A stretch of 64,000 nucleotides of DNA. It comes from Thalassobius sp034670005. GTDB lineage: Bacteria; Pseudomonadota; Alphaproteobacteria; Rhodobacterales; Rhodobacteraceae. The stretch spans positions 146,573-210,572 of the forward strand of contig NZ_JAXMOH010000006.1 of NCBI RefSeq assembly GCF_034670005.1. The letters are read 5' to 3'. The notes under the pieces were generated by a model. The model saw only the letters and a list, made by a program, of their open reading frames with translations. It was not told the DNA's origin and ran no database searches. The first letter of the stretch is position 1, and each line of letters begins with the position of its first letter. Positions 26,580-35,718 of this stretch are shown piece after piece. The position numbers and the translations under genes were made by a program.

Positions 26580-28139
26580 ATGCTCAGAAAAATCTTCACA
26601 ACCACAGCCGCCGTGGCCCTGTCCGCAGGGGCGGCCAGCGCCGACTATTCACTGACCATTCTTCATACCAACGATTTCCATGCCCGTTTTGAACCGATCT
26701 CGAAATACGATTCGGGCTGTTCGTCAGAGGACAATACCGAAGGCAAATGTTTCGGTGGCTCGGCCCGGCTGATGACCGCGATCGACGCGGCCCGGTCGCG
26801 GAGCAACAATTCGATCCTCGTCGATGGCGGCGATCAGTTCCAGGGCACGCTGTTTTATACTTATTACAAAGGCAAGCTCGCTGCCGAGATGATGAACAAG
26901 ATGCGCTATGACGCGATGACCGTGGGCAACCACGAATTCGACGATGGCCCCGAAGTTCTGCGCGGTTTCATGGATGCGGTCGATTTTCCGGTCCTGATGT
27001 CCAATGCCGACGTGTCTGGCGAAGACATGCTGGCCGGCAAGCTGGCGAAATCGACGGTGATCGAACGCGGCGGTGAAAAGCTGGGCCTGATCGGGCTGAC
27101 GCCGCATGACACGCCCGAATTGTCCAGCCCCGGCCCCAATATCGTCTTCACCGATCCGGTGGACGCGGTGCAGGGCGAGGTCGACAAGCTGACCGGCATG
27201 GGCGTCAACAAGATCATTGTGCTGTCGCATTCGGGTTATAATGTCGACAAGAATGTCGCCGCCGGAACCACCGGCGTCGACGTGATCGTCGGCGGCCATT
27301 CCAACACCTATCTTTCCAACACCTCGGATCGGGCCGAAGGCCCATACCCGACGATGGTGGGCGATACGGCGATCGTATCGGCTTATGCCTATGGCAAGTT
27401 CCTGGGTGAATTGAACGTCACCTTCGACGATACCGGCAAGGTCTTGGAGGCCAAGGGCGAACCGATCATCATGGACGCCGGCGTTGCCGAGGAGGAAGCG
27501 ACCAAGGCCCGCATCGCCGAGGCCGCCATTCCGCTGGATGAAATCCGCAACAAGGTTGTGGCCGAAGCCGCCGGGGAAATCATCGGCGCCAAGACGGAAT
27601 GCCGCGCGATGGAATGCCCGATGGGCAATCTGGTCGCCGACGCGATGCTGGACCGGGTTAAGGCTCAGGGCATCCAGATCGCGATCCAGAACGGTGGTGG
27701 GCTGCGCGCTTCGATTGACGCCGGTCCGGTGACGATGGGCGAGGTTTTGACTGTGCTGCCGTTCCAGAACACGCTGTCCACCTTCCACGTGACCGGCGCG
27801 ACGATTCTTGCGGCGCTTGAAAACGGGGTCAGCCAGATCGAAGACGGCGCCGGCCGGTTCCCGCAGGTGGCGGGGATGAGCTTTGCGTTTGACAAATCGC
27901 AGCCTGTCGGCAGCCGGATTTCCGATGTGATGATCGGCGGCGAACCGCTGGACATGGAAAAGGTCTATGGCGCGGTGTCGAACAACTTCGTCCGCAACGG
28001 TGGCGATGGCTACGCGATGTTCCGCGACGCGATGAACGTCTATGACTTCGGCCCCGACCTCGCCGATGTGACTGCCGAATTCCTGGCCAAGGATGGCGCG
28101 TACCAGCCTTACACGGATGGCCGGATCGTTTCGAAGTAA
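26580..28139 (+). CDS. Periplasmic 5'-nucleotidase (UshA-like)
   Basis: A 519-residue exported metallophosphoesterase, likely releasing phosphate and nucleosides from external nucleotides. The signal peptide is MLRKIFTTTAAVALSAGAAS. The calcineurin-like domain shows HTNDFHARFEP, DGGDQFQGT, GNHEFDDG and GGHSNTYLS. The C-terminal 5'-nucleotidase domain shows NGGGLRASIDAGP and NNFVRNGGDGYAM. It would feed the nucleoside salvage enzymes at 1.6-6.1 kb. A strong terminator follows. Confidence 0.93.
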   Translation: MLRKIFTTTAAVALSAGAASADYSLTILHTNDFHARFEPISKYDSGCSSEDNTEGKCFGGSARLMTAIDAARSRSNNSILVDGGDQFQGTLFYTYYKGKLAAEMMNKMRYDAMTVGNHEFDDGPEVLRGFMDAVDFPVLMSNADVSGEDMLAGKLAKSTVIERGGEKLGLIGLTPHDTPELSSPGPNIVFTDPVDAVQGEVDKLTGMGVNKIIVLSHSGYNVDKNVAAGTTGVDVIVGGHSNTYLSNTSDRAEGPYPTMVGDTAIVSAYAYGKFLGELNVTFDDTGKVLEAKGEPIIMDAGVAEEEATKARIAEAAIPLDEIRNKVVAEAAGEIIGAKTECRAMECPMGNLVADAMLDRVKAQGIQIAIQNGGGLRASIDAGPVTMGEVLTVLPFQNTLSTFHVTGATILAALENGVSQIEDGAGRFPQVAGMSFAFDKSQPVGSRISDVMIGGEPLDMEKVYGAVSNNFVRNGGDGYAMFRDAMNVYDFGPDLADVTAEFLAKDGAYQPYTDGRIVSK

Positions 28140-28163
28140 GCGCGGGACCATTCAGAAGACAGA

Positions 28164-28193
28164 ACGCGCGCGGTTTTCCGCGCGCGTTTTTTT
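28164..28193 (+). terminator. Rho-independent terminator of the 5'-nucleotidase gene
   Basis: ACGCGCGCGG, TTTT loop, CCGCGCGCGT, then a run of seven or eight Ts, 25 bp after the stop. Confidence 0.9.
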
Positions 28194-28209
28194 GTGGGCC
28201 GGTAGGGCG

Positions 28210-28758
28210 TCAAATCTGCGTCAGAACCTCTGCCGTCGTCGCCACCTTGGCATATGACATCGCCAACGGTGCCATGAAGGCGGCCTGTACCATTTCCGGC
28301 GGCACGGTGATGTCACCGAAAGTGGCTTCTTTCGCGCCGCAGGCATCAAAGGGCAGGGTCACCTTGAACCCGTAATCCACCGCCGCCCGGGTGGTAGCAT
28401 CGACGCACATTTGGCTTTGCGCACCGCAGATTATCAGCGCCTCGATCTCGTCTCGGCGCAGCAGATCCAGCAGACCGGTTTGGTGGAAACTGTTGGGCCG
28501 GTTTTTTGTCAGCACAGTTTCGTCTGCTGTTGGGGTAACGCTGGCATGGATTTCGGCGCCTTCAGACCCGGGCTGAAAAAACGGGGCTCCGGGGGCGGTT
28601 TCGTGACGGATATGGATCACGGTCATGCCGGTTTCCCGGGCGCGGGCCAGCAACATGGCGGCATTTTCGGCCACTTTGTCCATCAGTGCCACGGGCCAAT
28701 TCCCGGATGCGAAATAATCGTTCTGGATGTCCACCAGGATCAGGGCGGTTTTGCTCAT
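28210..28758 (-). CDS. Isochorismatase-family cysteine hydrolase
   Basis: A 182-residue alpha/beta hydrolase of the nicotinamidase/isochorismatase superfamily. The Asp-Lys-Cys triad is visible: Asp in ALILVDIQNDYF, Lys in VLTKNRPNSF, Cys in CGAQSQMCVDATTRAA. ATG 28758 has GGAG upstream. It is divergent from a GlxA-type regulator, with 66 bp between the starts, so that regulator probably controls it. The substrate is unknown. Confidence 0.88.
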   Translation of the reverse strand: MSKTALILVDIQNDYFASGNWPVALMDKVAENAAMLLARARETGMTVIHIRHETAPGAPFFQPGSEGAEIHASVTPTADETVLTKNRPNSFHQTGLLDLLRRDEIEALIICGAQSQMCVDATTRAAVDYGFKVTLPFDACGAKEATFGDITVPPEMVQAAFMAPLAMSYAKVATTAEVLTQI

Positions 28759-28824
28759 CTCAAGCTCCTTTTGTACAGATACAAGGTATATGGCGGCTGT
28801 TGACCCGCAGGACGATTGGCGCAT

Positions 28825-29772
28825 ATGACCAATACTATGCAGAATCCGTCAAATCAAGATATGAGCGTCGCGCTGGTGGACTATCCCGGTGCGCAGGCCG
28901 CCGCGCTGTATGGGTTGGGTGATCTGTTCAAGGTCGCCAACCACTATGCCACGGGGCAGGGGCGGGTCGATGCTGTCCCGCTCAGGTCCCCGGGGACACA
29001 ACTGTTCGACGTGGTGATCTTTCCGCCCAGCATGGACGGTGCCCGAGGAGAGGCCGACCATCCGCTGACGCAATGGGTGGCCGATCAGCACCAACGCGGC
29101 GCGCGGGTCTGTTCGGTTTGTGCCGGTGCGTTTTGGCTGGGCCATGCCGGGTTGTTGACTGGCCGACCCGCCACCACGCACTGGGCGCTTGAAGAAGAGT
29201 TTCGTACGGCTTTCCCGCAGGTGCGGCTGATTCCCGAACTGATTCTTGTCGATGACCACGATGTCGTGACGGCGGGCGGGCTGATGGCGTGGCTCGACCT
29301 GGGGCTGTTCCTGGTCGGGCTTTGGGGCGGACCACATCTGGTGTCACAGGTGGCGCGGCATCTGCTGGTCGATCCGTCGGGCCGCGAACAGCGAAATTAT
29401 CGCAGCTTCCGGCCCCGGCGACAGCATGGCGATGCCGCGATCCTGCAGGTGCAGACCTGGCTTGAAGCGCAGTCGGGCGAGACCGTGACGGTCGAAGACA
29501 TGGCCGCCCGCGCACAACTGAGCGACCGGACCTTTCTGCGCCGCTTCCAGACCGCGACCGGATTGTCGCCATCGGTTTATCTTCAACAGGTTCGGGTGGA
29601 AAAGGCACGTGGTTTGCTTGAACGCAGCCGCCTGCCGGTATCGCAGATCGGGTGGCAGGTGGGGTATGGCGACCCATCGGCCTTTGCCCGCGTTTTCAAG
29701 GCGATTACAGGGTTGTCCGCCGGCGAATACCGCCGCCGTTTCGGGACTCAGGCGATGCCCCGGGACGATTGA
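28825..29772 (+). CDS. GlxA-type AraC-family transcriptional regulator
   Basis: A 315-residue regulator with an N-terminal DJ-1/PfpI-like amidotransferase fold (SVALVDYPGAQAAALYGL; the nucleophile-elbow equivalent is VCSVCAGAFWLGHAGLL). The C-terminal AraC double helix-turn-helix begins near residue 210 (VEDMAARAQLSDRTFLRRF, then VSQIGWQVGYGDPSAFARVF). The start at ATG 28825 is chosen over TTG 28816. It is divergent from the isochorismatase gene. The ligand is not known. Confidence 0.88.
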   Translation: MTNTMQNPSNQDMSVALVDYPGAQAAALYGLGDLFKVANHYATGQGRVDAVPLRSPGTQLFDVVIFPPSMDGARGEADHPLTQWVADQHQRGARVCSVCAGAFWLGHAGLLTGRPATTHWALEEEFRTAFPQVRLIPELILVDDHDVVTAGGLMAWLDLGLFLVGLWGGPHLVSQVARHLLVDPSGREQRNYRSFRPRRQHGDAAILQVQTWLEAQSGETVTVEDMAARAQLSDRTFLRRFQTATGLSPSVYLQQVRVEKARGLLERSRLPVSQIGWQVGYGDPSAFARVFKAITGLSAGEYRRRFGTQAMPRDD

Positions 29773-30117
29773 GCGGAACAGCCATCGCTACGGTCGCGGT
29801 TCACCGATGCGGACGGAAAAAGACCGCGCGATTGCTCGCGCGGCCAGTCGGGTACGGGGAGAATTTGATCCAGCGCGGCCAGGGAGGAGGTAAAACCGCG
29901 GTAAGCGTGGGCTTGGTGGATCATCCGTCTGTATTCTAGAAAACGGATGGAATCTGAATATGTTTAGCGATGCCGCCCGCGTCGGCAGACCGGTCGCGCC
30001 AGATGTGCGTAACGGCGGACCTTGGCCTGCACTCCCCTGTCAGCCAAACAGAGCAGAAACTGTCTGCGAGTGGCCTTGACGTTAAAATTTCGATGAAATA
30101 GGTAGTGGTCCTGTTGA
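29773..30117. other. Gene-poor stretch before tRNA-Gly
   Basis: These 345 bp hold no convincing gene. There is one hairpin near 29832-29850 (CCGCGCGA, loop TTGC, TCGCGCGG) without a T-run. The last part must contain the tRNA promoter. Confidence 0.5.
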
Positions 30118-30191
30118 GCGGGCGTTGTGTAGTGGTAAGACCTTAGCCTTCCAAGCTAATGACGCGGGTTCGATTCCCGCCGCCCGCTCCA
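30118..30191 (+). tRNA. tRNA-Gly (anticodon TCC)
   Basis: A 74-nt cloverleaf with encoded CCA. The acceptor stem pairs GCGGGCG with CGCCCGC and has discriminator U before CCA. The anticodon stem TTAGC/GCTAA encloses the loop CTTCCAA with anticodon TCC. The T arm is GCGGG-TTCGATT-CCCGC, and the D arm contains TGTAGTGGTAAGAC. Confidence 0.97.
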
Positions 30192-30280
30192 AGTCATCAC
30201 AAAATGACTTTGTTTTTTCAAAACAAATAGAGATCTGGCCCCGACCCATCCCCGATTTTAGTTCGCTGGGCTGATCGGGA

Positions 30281-30814
30281 TCACAACGACGCCGCAGCCC
30301 GGCTGGCCTGATCATACTGGCCGGATAATGTTCTCAGGTTGCGGGCAACCTCGCGCAGCTCGGAGCCGTTGAAATCGGTAGGGCCGACCGCTTCAAGAAG
30401 GCATTGGCGGCGAATGTCGCGATAGGCACGGCACAGGTCGGCACCGGTGGGGGAGGTCGAATAGAAGACTTCCTTGCCGCGCTTTTCCGATGTCACCAGC
30501 CCCGCCTTGAGCAGTTTGCGCAGCGCATAGTTGACCGTGTGCGTGTCTTCGATGTTGAGCAGGAAACAGATGTCCGTGAGCCGCTTTTCGCGGTCGCGAT
30601 GGTTCACGTTGTGCAGGATCAGGATGTCGAGAGGATTAAGGTCTGGCTGCCCCGCAGCCGTCATGCAACGGGTCATCCAGCGGCTGAAGGCGTTATAGGC
30701 GATGATCAGGCCGAATTCGTATTCCGATACTTCCCAGCCTTCGCCTTCGGCTAAGTGGCGCGAAGAAACGATTCTGCGGTTGTCCTGCGATCCGGTCATC
30801 TTCAAGTCCTGCAT
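30281..30814 (-). CDS. MarR-like winged-helix regulator (COG5631 type)
   Basis: About 177 residues from ATG 30814 (MQDLKMTGSQDN); ATG 30799 and a longer start at 30859 are also possible. The middle holds a winged helix (LNPLDILILHNVNHRDREKR, then LTDICFLLNIEDTHTVNYAL) resembling a MarR fold. It is divergent from the TRAP/pxp operon, with about 250 bp between, making it the likely local regulator. The intergenic region is AT-rich and includes TTTGTATATAAATTA near 30826-30840, a possible self-operator. Confidence 0.8.
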   Translation of the reverse strand: MQDLKMTGSQDNRRIVSSRHLAEGEGWEVSEYEFGLIIAYNAFSRWMTRCMTAAGQPDLNPLDILILHNVNHRDREKRLTDICFLLNIEDTHTVNYALRKLLKAGLVTSEKRGKEVFYSTSPTGADLCRAYRDIRRQCLLEAVGPTDFNGSELREVARNLRTLSGQYDQASRAAASL

Positions 30815-31066
30815 TAAGTTTACATTTTGTATATAAATTACGCAGGAAATTGGTTTCAAACAAGGGAATGTTTGACCTCTTGGACTGGGAAGATTTCGCG
30901 CAATTTTTGTGTAACTAGCAGAATATCAAAGATTTAATTTTGACTTGGCGTGTGTTGTCTGCCGAGGCGTGGTCAGAGACATTGTGATAAAACGTTGACA
31001 AATCGTCATCGTTTGCCCGACCATGACATCACCAAACGGTATTTCAAGTCCAACGGAGCAAGAAAA

Positions 31067-32038
31067 ATGACATTGATGAAAAAGATTGGCGGCGCCGTAT
31101 TTGCCGTCGCCTGTGCCACGTTACCGGTTCATGCTGAATCCTGGGATATGCCGACGCCCTATCCCGACGCGACCTTCCACACCGCGAACATCCATGAATT
31201 CGCCAAGGACGTCGCCGACAAGACCGGAGGCGCGCTTGAAATCAAGGTGCATTCGGCGGGATCGCTGTTCAAGCATCCAGAAATCAGCAAGGCTGTTCGC
31301 AGCGGTCAGGTTCCGATCGGTGAATTCTTCCTGTCGCTGCTGAACAACGACAATCCCGCATTCGGCGCGGATTCACTACCATTCCTCGCGACCAGCTATG
31401 GCGACGCGGAAAAGCTTTGGACGGCCCAGAAAGACACCATCGACGCACTTCTCGACAAGCAGGGCCTGATGGCGCTTTATGCCGTGCCATGGCCGCCGCA
31501 AGGCCTGTACACGACCAAGGAAATCAAGACCGTCGATGATCTGAAGGGGATGAAGTTCCGCACCTACAACGCGACGCTTGAACAGTTCGCGACGCTTGCG
31601 GGTGCCGCTCCGACGCAGGTCGAAGTACCGGATATTCCGCAAGCCTTTACCACCGGCCGGGTAGAAGCCATGATCACCTCGCCGTCGACCGGTGCAAACT
31701 CGAAAGCGTGGGATTTCCTGTCGCACTACACCGATATTCAGGCGTGGCTCCCGAAAAACATCGTCGTGGTGAACAAACGTTCGTTCCGCCGCCTGGATGA
31801 TGCCACCCAGAAAGCCGTACTCGAAGCGGCAGCCGCCGCAGAAGCGCGCGGCTGGGAAATGAGCAAGGCGGAGACCGCCGCGAAGGTTGCCATTCTGAAA
31901 GAAAACGGCATCACCGTCGTCGAACCTTCCGCCGAACTTATGGCCGGCCTGAAGGCGATTGGGGCGCAGATGCTCGACGATTGGAAAGTCTCGGCCGGTG
32001 CAGAAGGCGAAACCCTTCTCAACGCGTACCAGAACTGA
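31067..32038 (+). CDS. TRAP transporter substrate-binding protein (DctP family)
   Basis: A periplasmic binding protein of 323 residues. The signal peptide is MTLMKKIGGAVFAVACATLP with cleavage after HAE. The family ligand region has the Arg of GMKFRTYNATLEQFATLAG and the PQVEVPDIPQAFTTGRVEA stretch (residue order approximate). The start at 31067 has GGAG upstream. Being encoded directly before pxpB-pxpC-pxpA, the likely ligand is 5-oxoproline (pyroglutamate), as known for a DctP subfamily in Bordetella; this is inference. Confidence 0.9.
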   Translation: MTLMKKIGGAVFAVACATLPVHAESWDMPTPYPDATFHTANIHEFAKDVADKTGGALEIKVHSAGSLFKHPEISKAVRSGQVPIGEFFLSLLNNDNPAFGADSLPFLATSYGDAEKLWTAQKDTIDALLDKQGLMALYAVPWPPQGLYTTKEIKTVDDLKGMKFRTYNATLEQFATLAGAAPTQVEVPDIPQAFTTGRVEAMITSPSTGANSKAWDFLSHYTDIQAWLPKNIVVVNKRSFRRLDDATQKAVLEAAAAAEARGWEMSKAETAAKVAILKENGITVVEPSAELMAGLKAIGAQMLDDWKVSAGAEGETLLNAYQN

Positions 32039-32047
32039 ACCTGAAAA

Positions 32048-32068
32048 GCGGGCGGCCTTGCCGCCCGC
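32048..32068 (+). promoter_or_regulatory. Intercistronic stem-loop after the TRAP binding-protein gene
   Basis: GCGGGCGG, loop CCTTG, CCGCCCGC between the binding protein and the small permease, with no T-run after it. Such stems commonly stabilise the upstream mRNA so that the binding protein is made in excess of the permeases. Confidence 0.6.
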
Positions 32069-32089
32069 ATCCTTGTGGAGGATGGGGTC

Positions 32090-32638
32090 ATGCGCCTGAT
32101 TTTGACGGCACTCTATAAACTGAGCGGCATCGTTGCAGCGCTTTGTATTCTTTCGATTACCGGCCTCGTTTTCGCGCAGGTCTGTCTCAATCTCGTGGAC
32201 AAGATTGCGGCTGCGGTCACCGGGCAGGCGATCGGCCTGACCATTCCTTCCTATTCGGATTTCACCGGCTTTCTTCTGGCCGCATCCACCTTTCTCGGGT
32301 TGGCCTACACGCTTCGGGAAGGCGGGCATATCCGTGTCACACTGGTCACCGGGTTGCTGCGCAACAAGACCCGGCACCGTATCGACGCCGTGGTCCTTGC
32401 CGTTGCGCTGGCTATGGTCGCTTACACAGCGGTCTATATGGGCCTGCTCGTCGCCGAGAGCCATACATACGGGGACAGGACCTCGGGTATGATTTCGTTG
32501 CCGCTTTGGGCAGTGCAGCTGCCGGTCGCCGTGGGGCTGGTCGTTCTGACCATCGCTCTGCTGGACGAATTGATCTGCAACCTGATGGGTTTGCCTGCCT
32601 CCTATGAAGGCAAAGGCGAAAACCTGCTGAACGAGTGA
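32090..32638 (+). CDS. TRAP transporter small permease (DctQ family)
   Basis: A 182-residue inner-membrane protein with four hydrophobic segments (LSGIVAALCILSITGLVFAQ; FTGFLLAASTFLGLAYTLRE; VVLAVALAMVAYTAVYMGLL; AVQLPVAVGLVVLTIALLDE). This is the standard DctQ layout, including a short GGHIRVTLV turn. ATG 32090 with GGAGG about ten bases upstream is preferred over the GTG at 32075. It is 7 bp before the large permease gene. Confidence 0.9.
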   Translation: MRLILTALYKLSGIVAALCILSITGLVFAQVCLNLVDKIAAAVTGQAIGLTIPSYSDFTGFLLAASTFLGLAYTLREGGHIRVTLVTGLLRNKTRHRIDAVVLAVALAMVAYTAVYMGLLVAESHTYGDRTSGMISLPLWAVQLPVAVGLVVLTIALLDELICNLMGLPASYEGKGENLLNE

Positions 32639-32645
32639 GCCAGCC

Positions 32646-33941
32646 ATGAGCGTTCTGACACTTTCCATCATTCTTTTCGTCCTGCTCTTTATCTTGCTTG
32701 GATCAGGGCTTTGGGTGGCGCTGTCGCTGCTGGCCGTGGGCATGTCGGCGATGATGCTGTTTTCCGACGCGCCGCTGGGGCTTGTCATGGCCACGACGAT
32801 CTGGGGGCACGGCAATTCCTGGGCGCTGGCCGCGTTGCCGCTGTTCATCTGGATGGGCGAAATCCTGTTCCGGTCGCGCCTGAGCGAAGACATGTTCACC
32901 GGATTGGCACCGTGGATGAGCCGGCTGCCGGGGCAGCTTTTGCATGTGAATATCTTCGGTTGCGGCATCTTCGCGGCGGTGTCGGGATCGTCCGCGGCAA
33001 CGGCGGCGACGATCGGAAAACTGTCGATCCCCGAGCTGTCAAAGCGGGGCTACCCCGAAAAGATGGTGATCGGCACGCTGGCAGGGTCGGCGACGCTGGG
33101 CCTGTTGATCCCGCCGTCGATCATCCTCATCGTCTACGGCGTGGCGACCGAACAATCCATCGCGCGCCTGTTCGTGGCGGGCATCTTGCCGGGGCTTCTG
33201 CTGGTGTCGTTGTTCGTCGGATATGTCATCATCTGGGGCGTGATGAACCGCGACAGCCTGCCGGTCGAAGGCGCGCGCTACAGCTTGCGCGAAAAGCTCT
33301 ACCATTCCCGCCGCTTACTGCCGGTGATCGGGCTGATCGCGGGGGTAATCGGGTCGATCTACGCAGGTATCGCATCGCCGACGGATGCGGCCGCCGTGGG
33401 GGTGGTGCTTGCGCTGGTCATGTCGTGGTCATCCGGATCGCTGACCCGTCAGAGCTTTGTCGAAGGCCTGATGGGGGCAATGGTCACGTCCTGCATGATC
33501 GCCTTCATCCTTGCCGGGGCGTCCTTCCTGACCGTCGCAATGGGCTTTACCGGCATTCCCCGGCTTCTTGCCGAATGGATTGGTTCGATGGGGCTGTCGA
33601 CCTATACGCTCTTGGCGGCGCTCACGGTGTTCTTCGTGATCATGGGTTGTTTCCTTGACGGGATTTCGGTCGTGGTTCTGACCACATCGGTCATCATGCC
33701 GATGGTGCTCAAGGTTGGGATTGATCCGCTTTGGTTCGGGATCTTCGTGGTGATCGTGGTGGAGATGTCGCAGATCACGCCGCCGGTCGGTTTCAACCTT
33801 TTCGTGCTGCAGTCGCTGACCGGCCGCAATATCCTGACGGTGGCGCGGGCGGCATTGCCCTTCTTCCTTCTCATGCTTGTGGCACTGGCGATCATCGTTG
33901 CCGTGCCCGAGATCGTGACCTTTTTGCCGGATAACATGTAA
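32646..33941 (+). CDS. TRAP transporter large permease (DctM family)
   Basis: The channel-forming subunit, 431 residues with about 12 membrane segments. It shows DctM hallmarks: SGSSAATAATIGKLSIPELS, then GSATLGLLIPPSIILIVYGV, and near the C-terminus EMSQITPPVGFNLFVLQSLT. It is cotranscribed with the binding protein and small permease. The stop overlaps the pxpB start (TAATG), directly linking uptake and catabolism. Confidence 0.94.
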   Translation: MSVLTLSIILFVLLFILLGSGLWVALSLLAVGMSAMMLFSDAPLGLVMATTIWGHGNSWALAALPLFIWMGEILFRSRLSEDMFTGLAPWMSRLPGQLLHVNIFGCGIFAAVSGSSAATAATIGKLSIPELSKRGYPEKMVIGTLAGSATLGLLIPPSIILIVYGVATEQSIARLFVAGILPGLLLVSLFVGYVIIWGVMNRDSLPVEGARYSLREKLYHSRRLLPVIGLIAGVIGSIYAGIASPTDAAAVGVVLALVMSWSSGSLTRQSFVEGLMGAMVTSCMIAFILAGASFLTVAMGFTGIPRLLAEWIGSMGLSTYTLLAALTVFFVIMGCFLDGISVVVLTTSVIMPMVLKVGIDPLWFGIFVVIVVEMSQITPPVGFNLFVLQSLTGRNILTVARAALPFFLLMLVALAIIVAVPEIVTFLPDNM

Positions 33942-34705
33942 TGGCTGAGGGGGGGATGAAACAGGCCGCAGGGCAGGACCGTTGGCCCTGCATCCGGACC
34001 GTCGGATTCGACGGAATGCTGGTCAGCTTCGGTGACCGGCTCAACGAACCGGCGAACCGCGCGGCGCTGGCGTTCCGTGCTGCGGTGGAAAAGGAAAACT
34101 GGGACGGCGTTGAAGAGAGCTCGACCTCTCTCCTGTCCTGTTTTCTACGCTTCGATCCGCTGGCGCGCAGCCATGCCGACATCGAAGCGCGGTTGCAGCA
34201 GCTTCTGGGCCGGACGGATTGGTACGCCGAACCGCTGCCCCAAGGGCGCCGTTTGTGGCGGATACCGACCGTCTACGGCGGCGATCTGGCGCCGCAGCTT
34301 GACGAGGCCGCCAAGGTGGCGGGGATGACGCCGGATGAAGCGATCCGTTCGCTGTCTCAGGCGCGGGTGCGGGTGCAGACAATCGGGTTTGCGGCAGGGC
34401 AGCCCTATCTCGGGGAATTGCCGGAACGCTGGGACATTCCCCGGCAACAGGCGCTGACCCCGCAGGTGCCCGAGGGCGCGCTGGCGGTGGCGATCAGGCA
34501 GCTTGTCCTGTTTTCTGTCTCTACTCCGACCGGATGGCGGCATGTCGGTCAAACCGCGATCCGCCTGTTCCGCCCCGAAAGCGAAACGCCCTTTGTCCTG
34601 CGCCCGGGGGACGAGGTGTTGTTCCCGCCGGTATCGCGCGAGGTCTACGAGAACATGCGCGCCTCGGGACCAGATGGCGGCGCGGAATTCGAGACGCTGA
34701 CATGA
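33941..34705 (+). CDS. pxpB: 5-oxoprolinase subunit B
   Basis: With PxpA and PxpC this forms the ATP-dependent prokaryotic 5-oxoprolinase. It is 254 residues (KipI-like, cyclophilin-related fold). Visible are GFDGMLVSFGDRLNEPANR, the family core IPTVYGGDLAPQLDEAAKVA, and SVSTPTGWRHVGQTAIRLF near the C-terminus. The start at 33941 overlaps dctM; ATG 33956 behind a GAGGGGGGG run is also credible and would shorten it by five residues. It overlaps pxpC by ATGA. Confidence 0.92.
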   Translation: MAEGGMKQAAGQDRWPCIRTVGFDGMLVSFGDRLNEPANRAALAFRAAVEKENWDGVEESSTSLLSCFLRFDPLARSHADIEARLQQLLGRTDWYAEPLPQGRRLWRIPTVYGGDLAPQLDEAAKVAGMTPDEAIRSLSQARVRVQTIGFAAGQPYLGELPERWDIPRQQALTPQVPEGALAVAIRQLVLFSVSTPTGWRHVGQTAIRLFRPESETPFVLRPGDEVLFPPVSREVYENMRASGPDGGAEFETLT

Positions 34706-35715
34706 CCGGGACACTGAGTATTCGCAGGGCAGGGCCGGTGATGACCCTGCAGGATCGCGGGCGGGACGGCTATCTGGCTTACGGGCTGTCGCGTGGTGGC
34801 GCGGCGGACATGACCGCGCTCGCCGAAGGGGCGGCCTTGCTGGGGCAGCCGGTTGATTTGGCGGCGCTGGAAATGGCCGGGGTCGGGGGCGAATTCGTCT
34901 CTGACGTGGATATGCGCATCGCGCTGACCGGTGCCGAGATGGGCGCGGCAATCGACGGCACGCCGGTGCGCTGGAATGTCAGCCACACCTTGCCAGCAGG
35001 GGCAGTGCTGTCGATCGGGGCCGCCAAAACCGGCATCTACGGATACCTCCATGTCGGAGGCGGCTTTGATTGTGACCCAAGCTTGGGGTCCTGTGCTGCG
35101 CATCTCTCGGCGGGGATCGGTGCGGTTTTGCGGTCGGGCGACAGGCTGCGGATCGGGACTGACAAATCCGACGAGGTTGGCCGGTTGCTCAAGCCGGAGG
35201 ATCGGTTCGGCGGTGGCGAGTTGCGGGTGCTGCCCAGCCTGCAAACCGACCTGTTCCCGCAAGACATCCGCGCCGCCTTTGAGGCCACCGCTTTCCATCG
35301 GGATATGCGTGGCAATCGCATGGGCGTTAAGATGAATTTCGACGGCCCCGGGTTCCTTGTCGAAGGCGGGTTGAGCGTGTTGTCAGAGGTGATCGTGCCC
35401 GGCGATATCCAGATCACCGGCGATGGCGCGCCGTTCGTCCTGATGGCGGAATGCCAGACCATCGGCGGATATCCGAGGATCGGTACCGTTTTGCCCTGCG
35501 ATCTGGCCCGGGTGGCGCAGGCCCAACCGCAAGCGACCCTTCGGTTCCGTTTCGTGACGATGGAGGAAGCGGTCGAAGCCGAACGCCGTCACGATGCCAG
35601 TCTCCGCGCGCTCAGGGGCAGGTTGACGCCATTGGTGCGCGATCCATACGACATGCATGATTTGCTGTCTTATCAACTGATCAGCGGCGCTATCGCCGGA
35701 AACGAAGAGGATTGA
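34702..35715 (+). CDS. pxpC: 5-oxoprolinase subunit C (KipA-like)
   Basis: A 337-residue subunit of the 5-oxoprolinase complex, in the family annotated as biotin-dependent carboxyltransferase or KipA. It begins MTGTLSIRRAGPVMTLQDRG, followed by the conserved GLSRGGAADMTALAEGAALLG. The central RMGVKMNFDGPG and C-terminal PFVLMAECQTIGGYPRIGTV are strong family markers. The start overlaps pxpB; pxpA follows after 3 bp. Confidence 0.93.
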   Translation: MTGTLSIRRAGPVMTLQDRGRDGYLAYGLSRGGAADMTALAEGAALLGQPVDLAALEMAGVGGEFVSDVDMRIALTGAEMGAAIDGTPVRWNVSHTLPAGAVLSIGAAKTGIYGYLHVGGGFDCDPSLGSCAAHLSAGIGAVLRSGDRLRIGTDKSDEVGRLLKPEDRFGGGELRVLPSLQTDLFPQDIRAAFEATAFHRDMRGNRMGVKMNFDGPGFLVEGGLSVLSEVIVPGDIQITGDGAPFVLMAECQTIGGYPRIGTVLPCDLARVAQAQPQATLRFRFVTMEEAVEAERRHDASLRALRGRLTPLVRDPYDMHDLLSYQLISGAIAGNEED

Positions 35716-35718
35716 GCC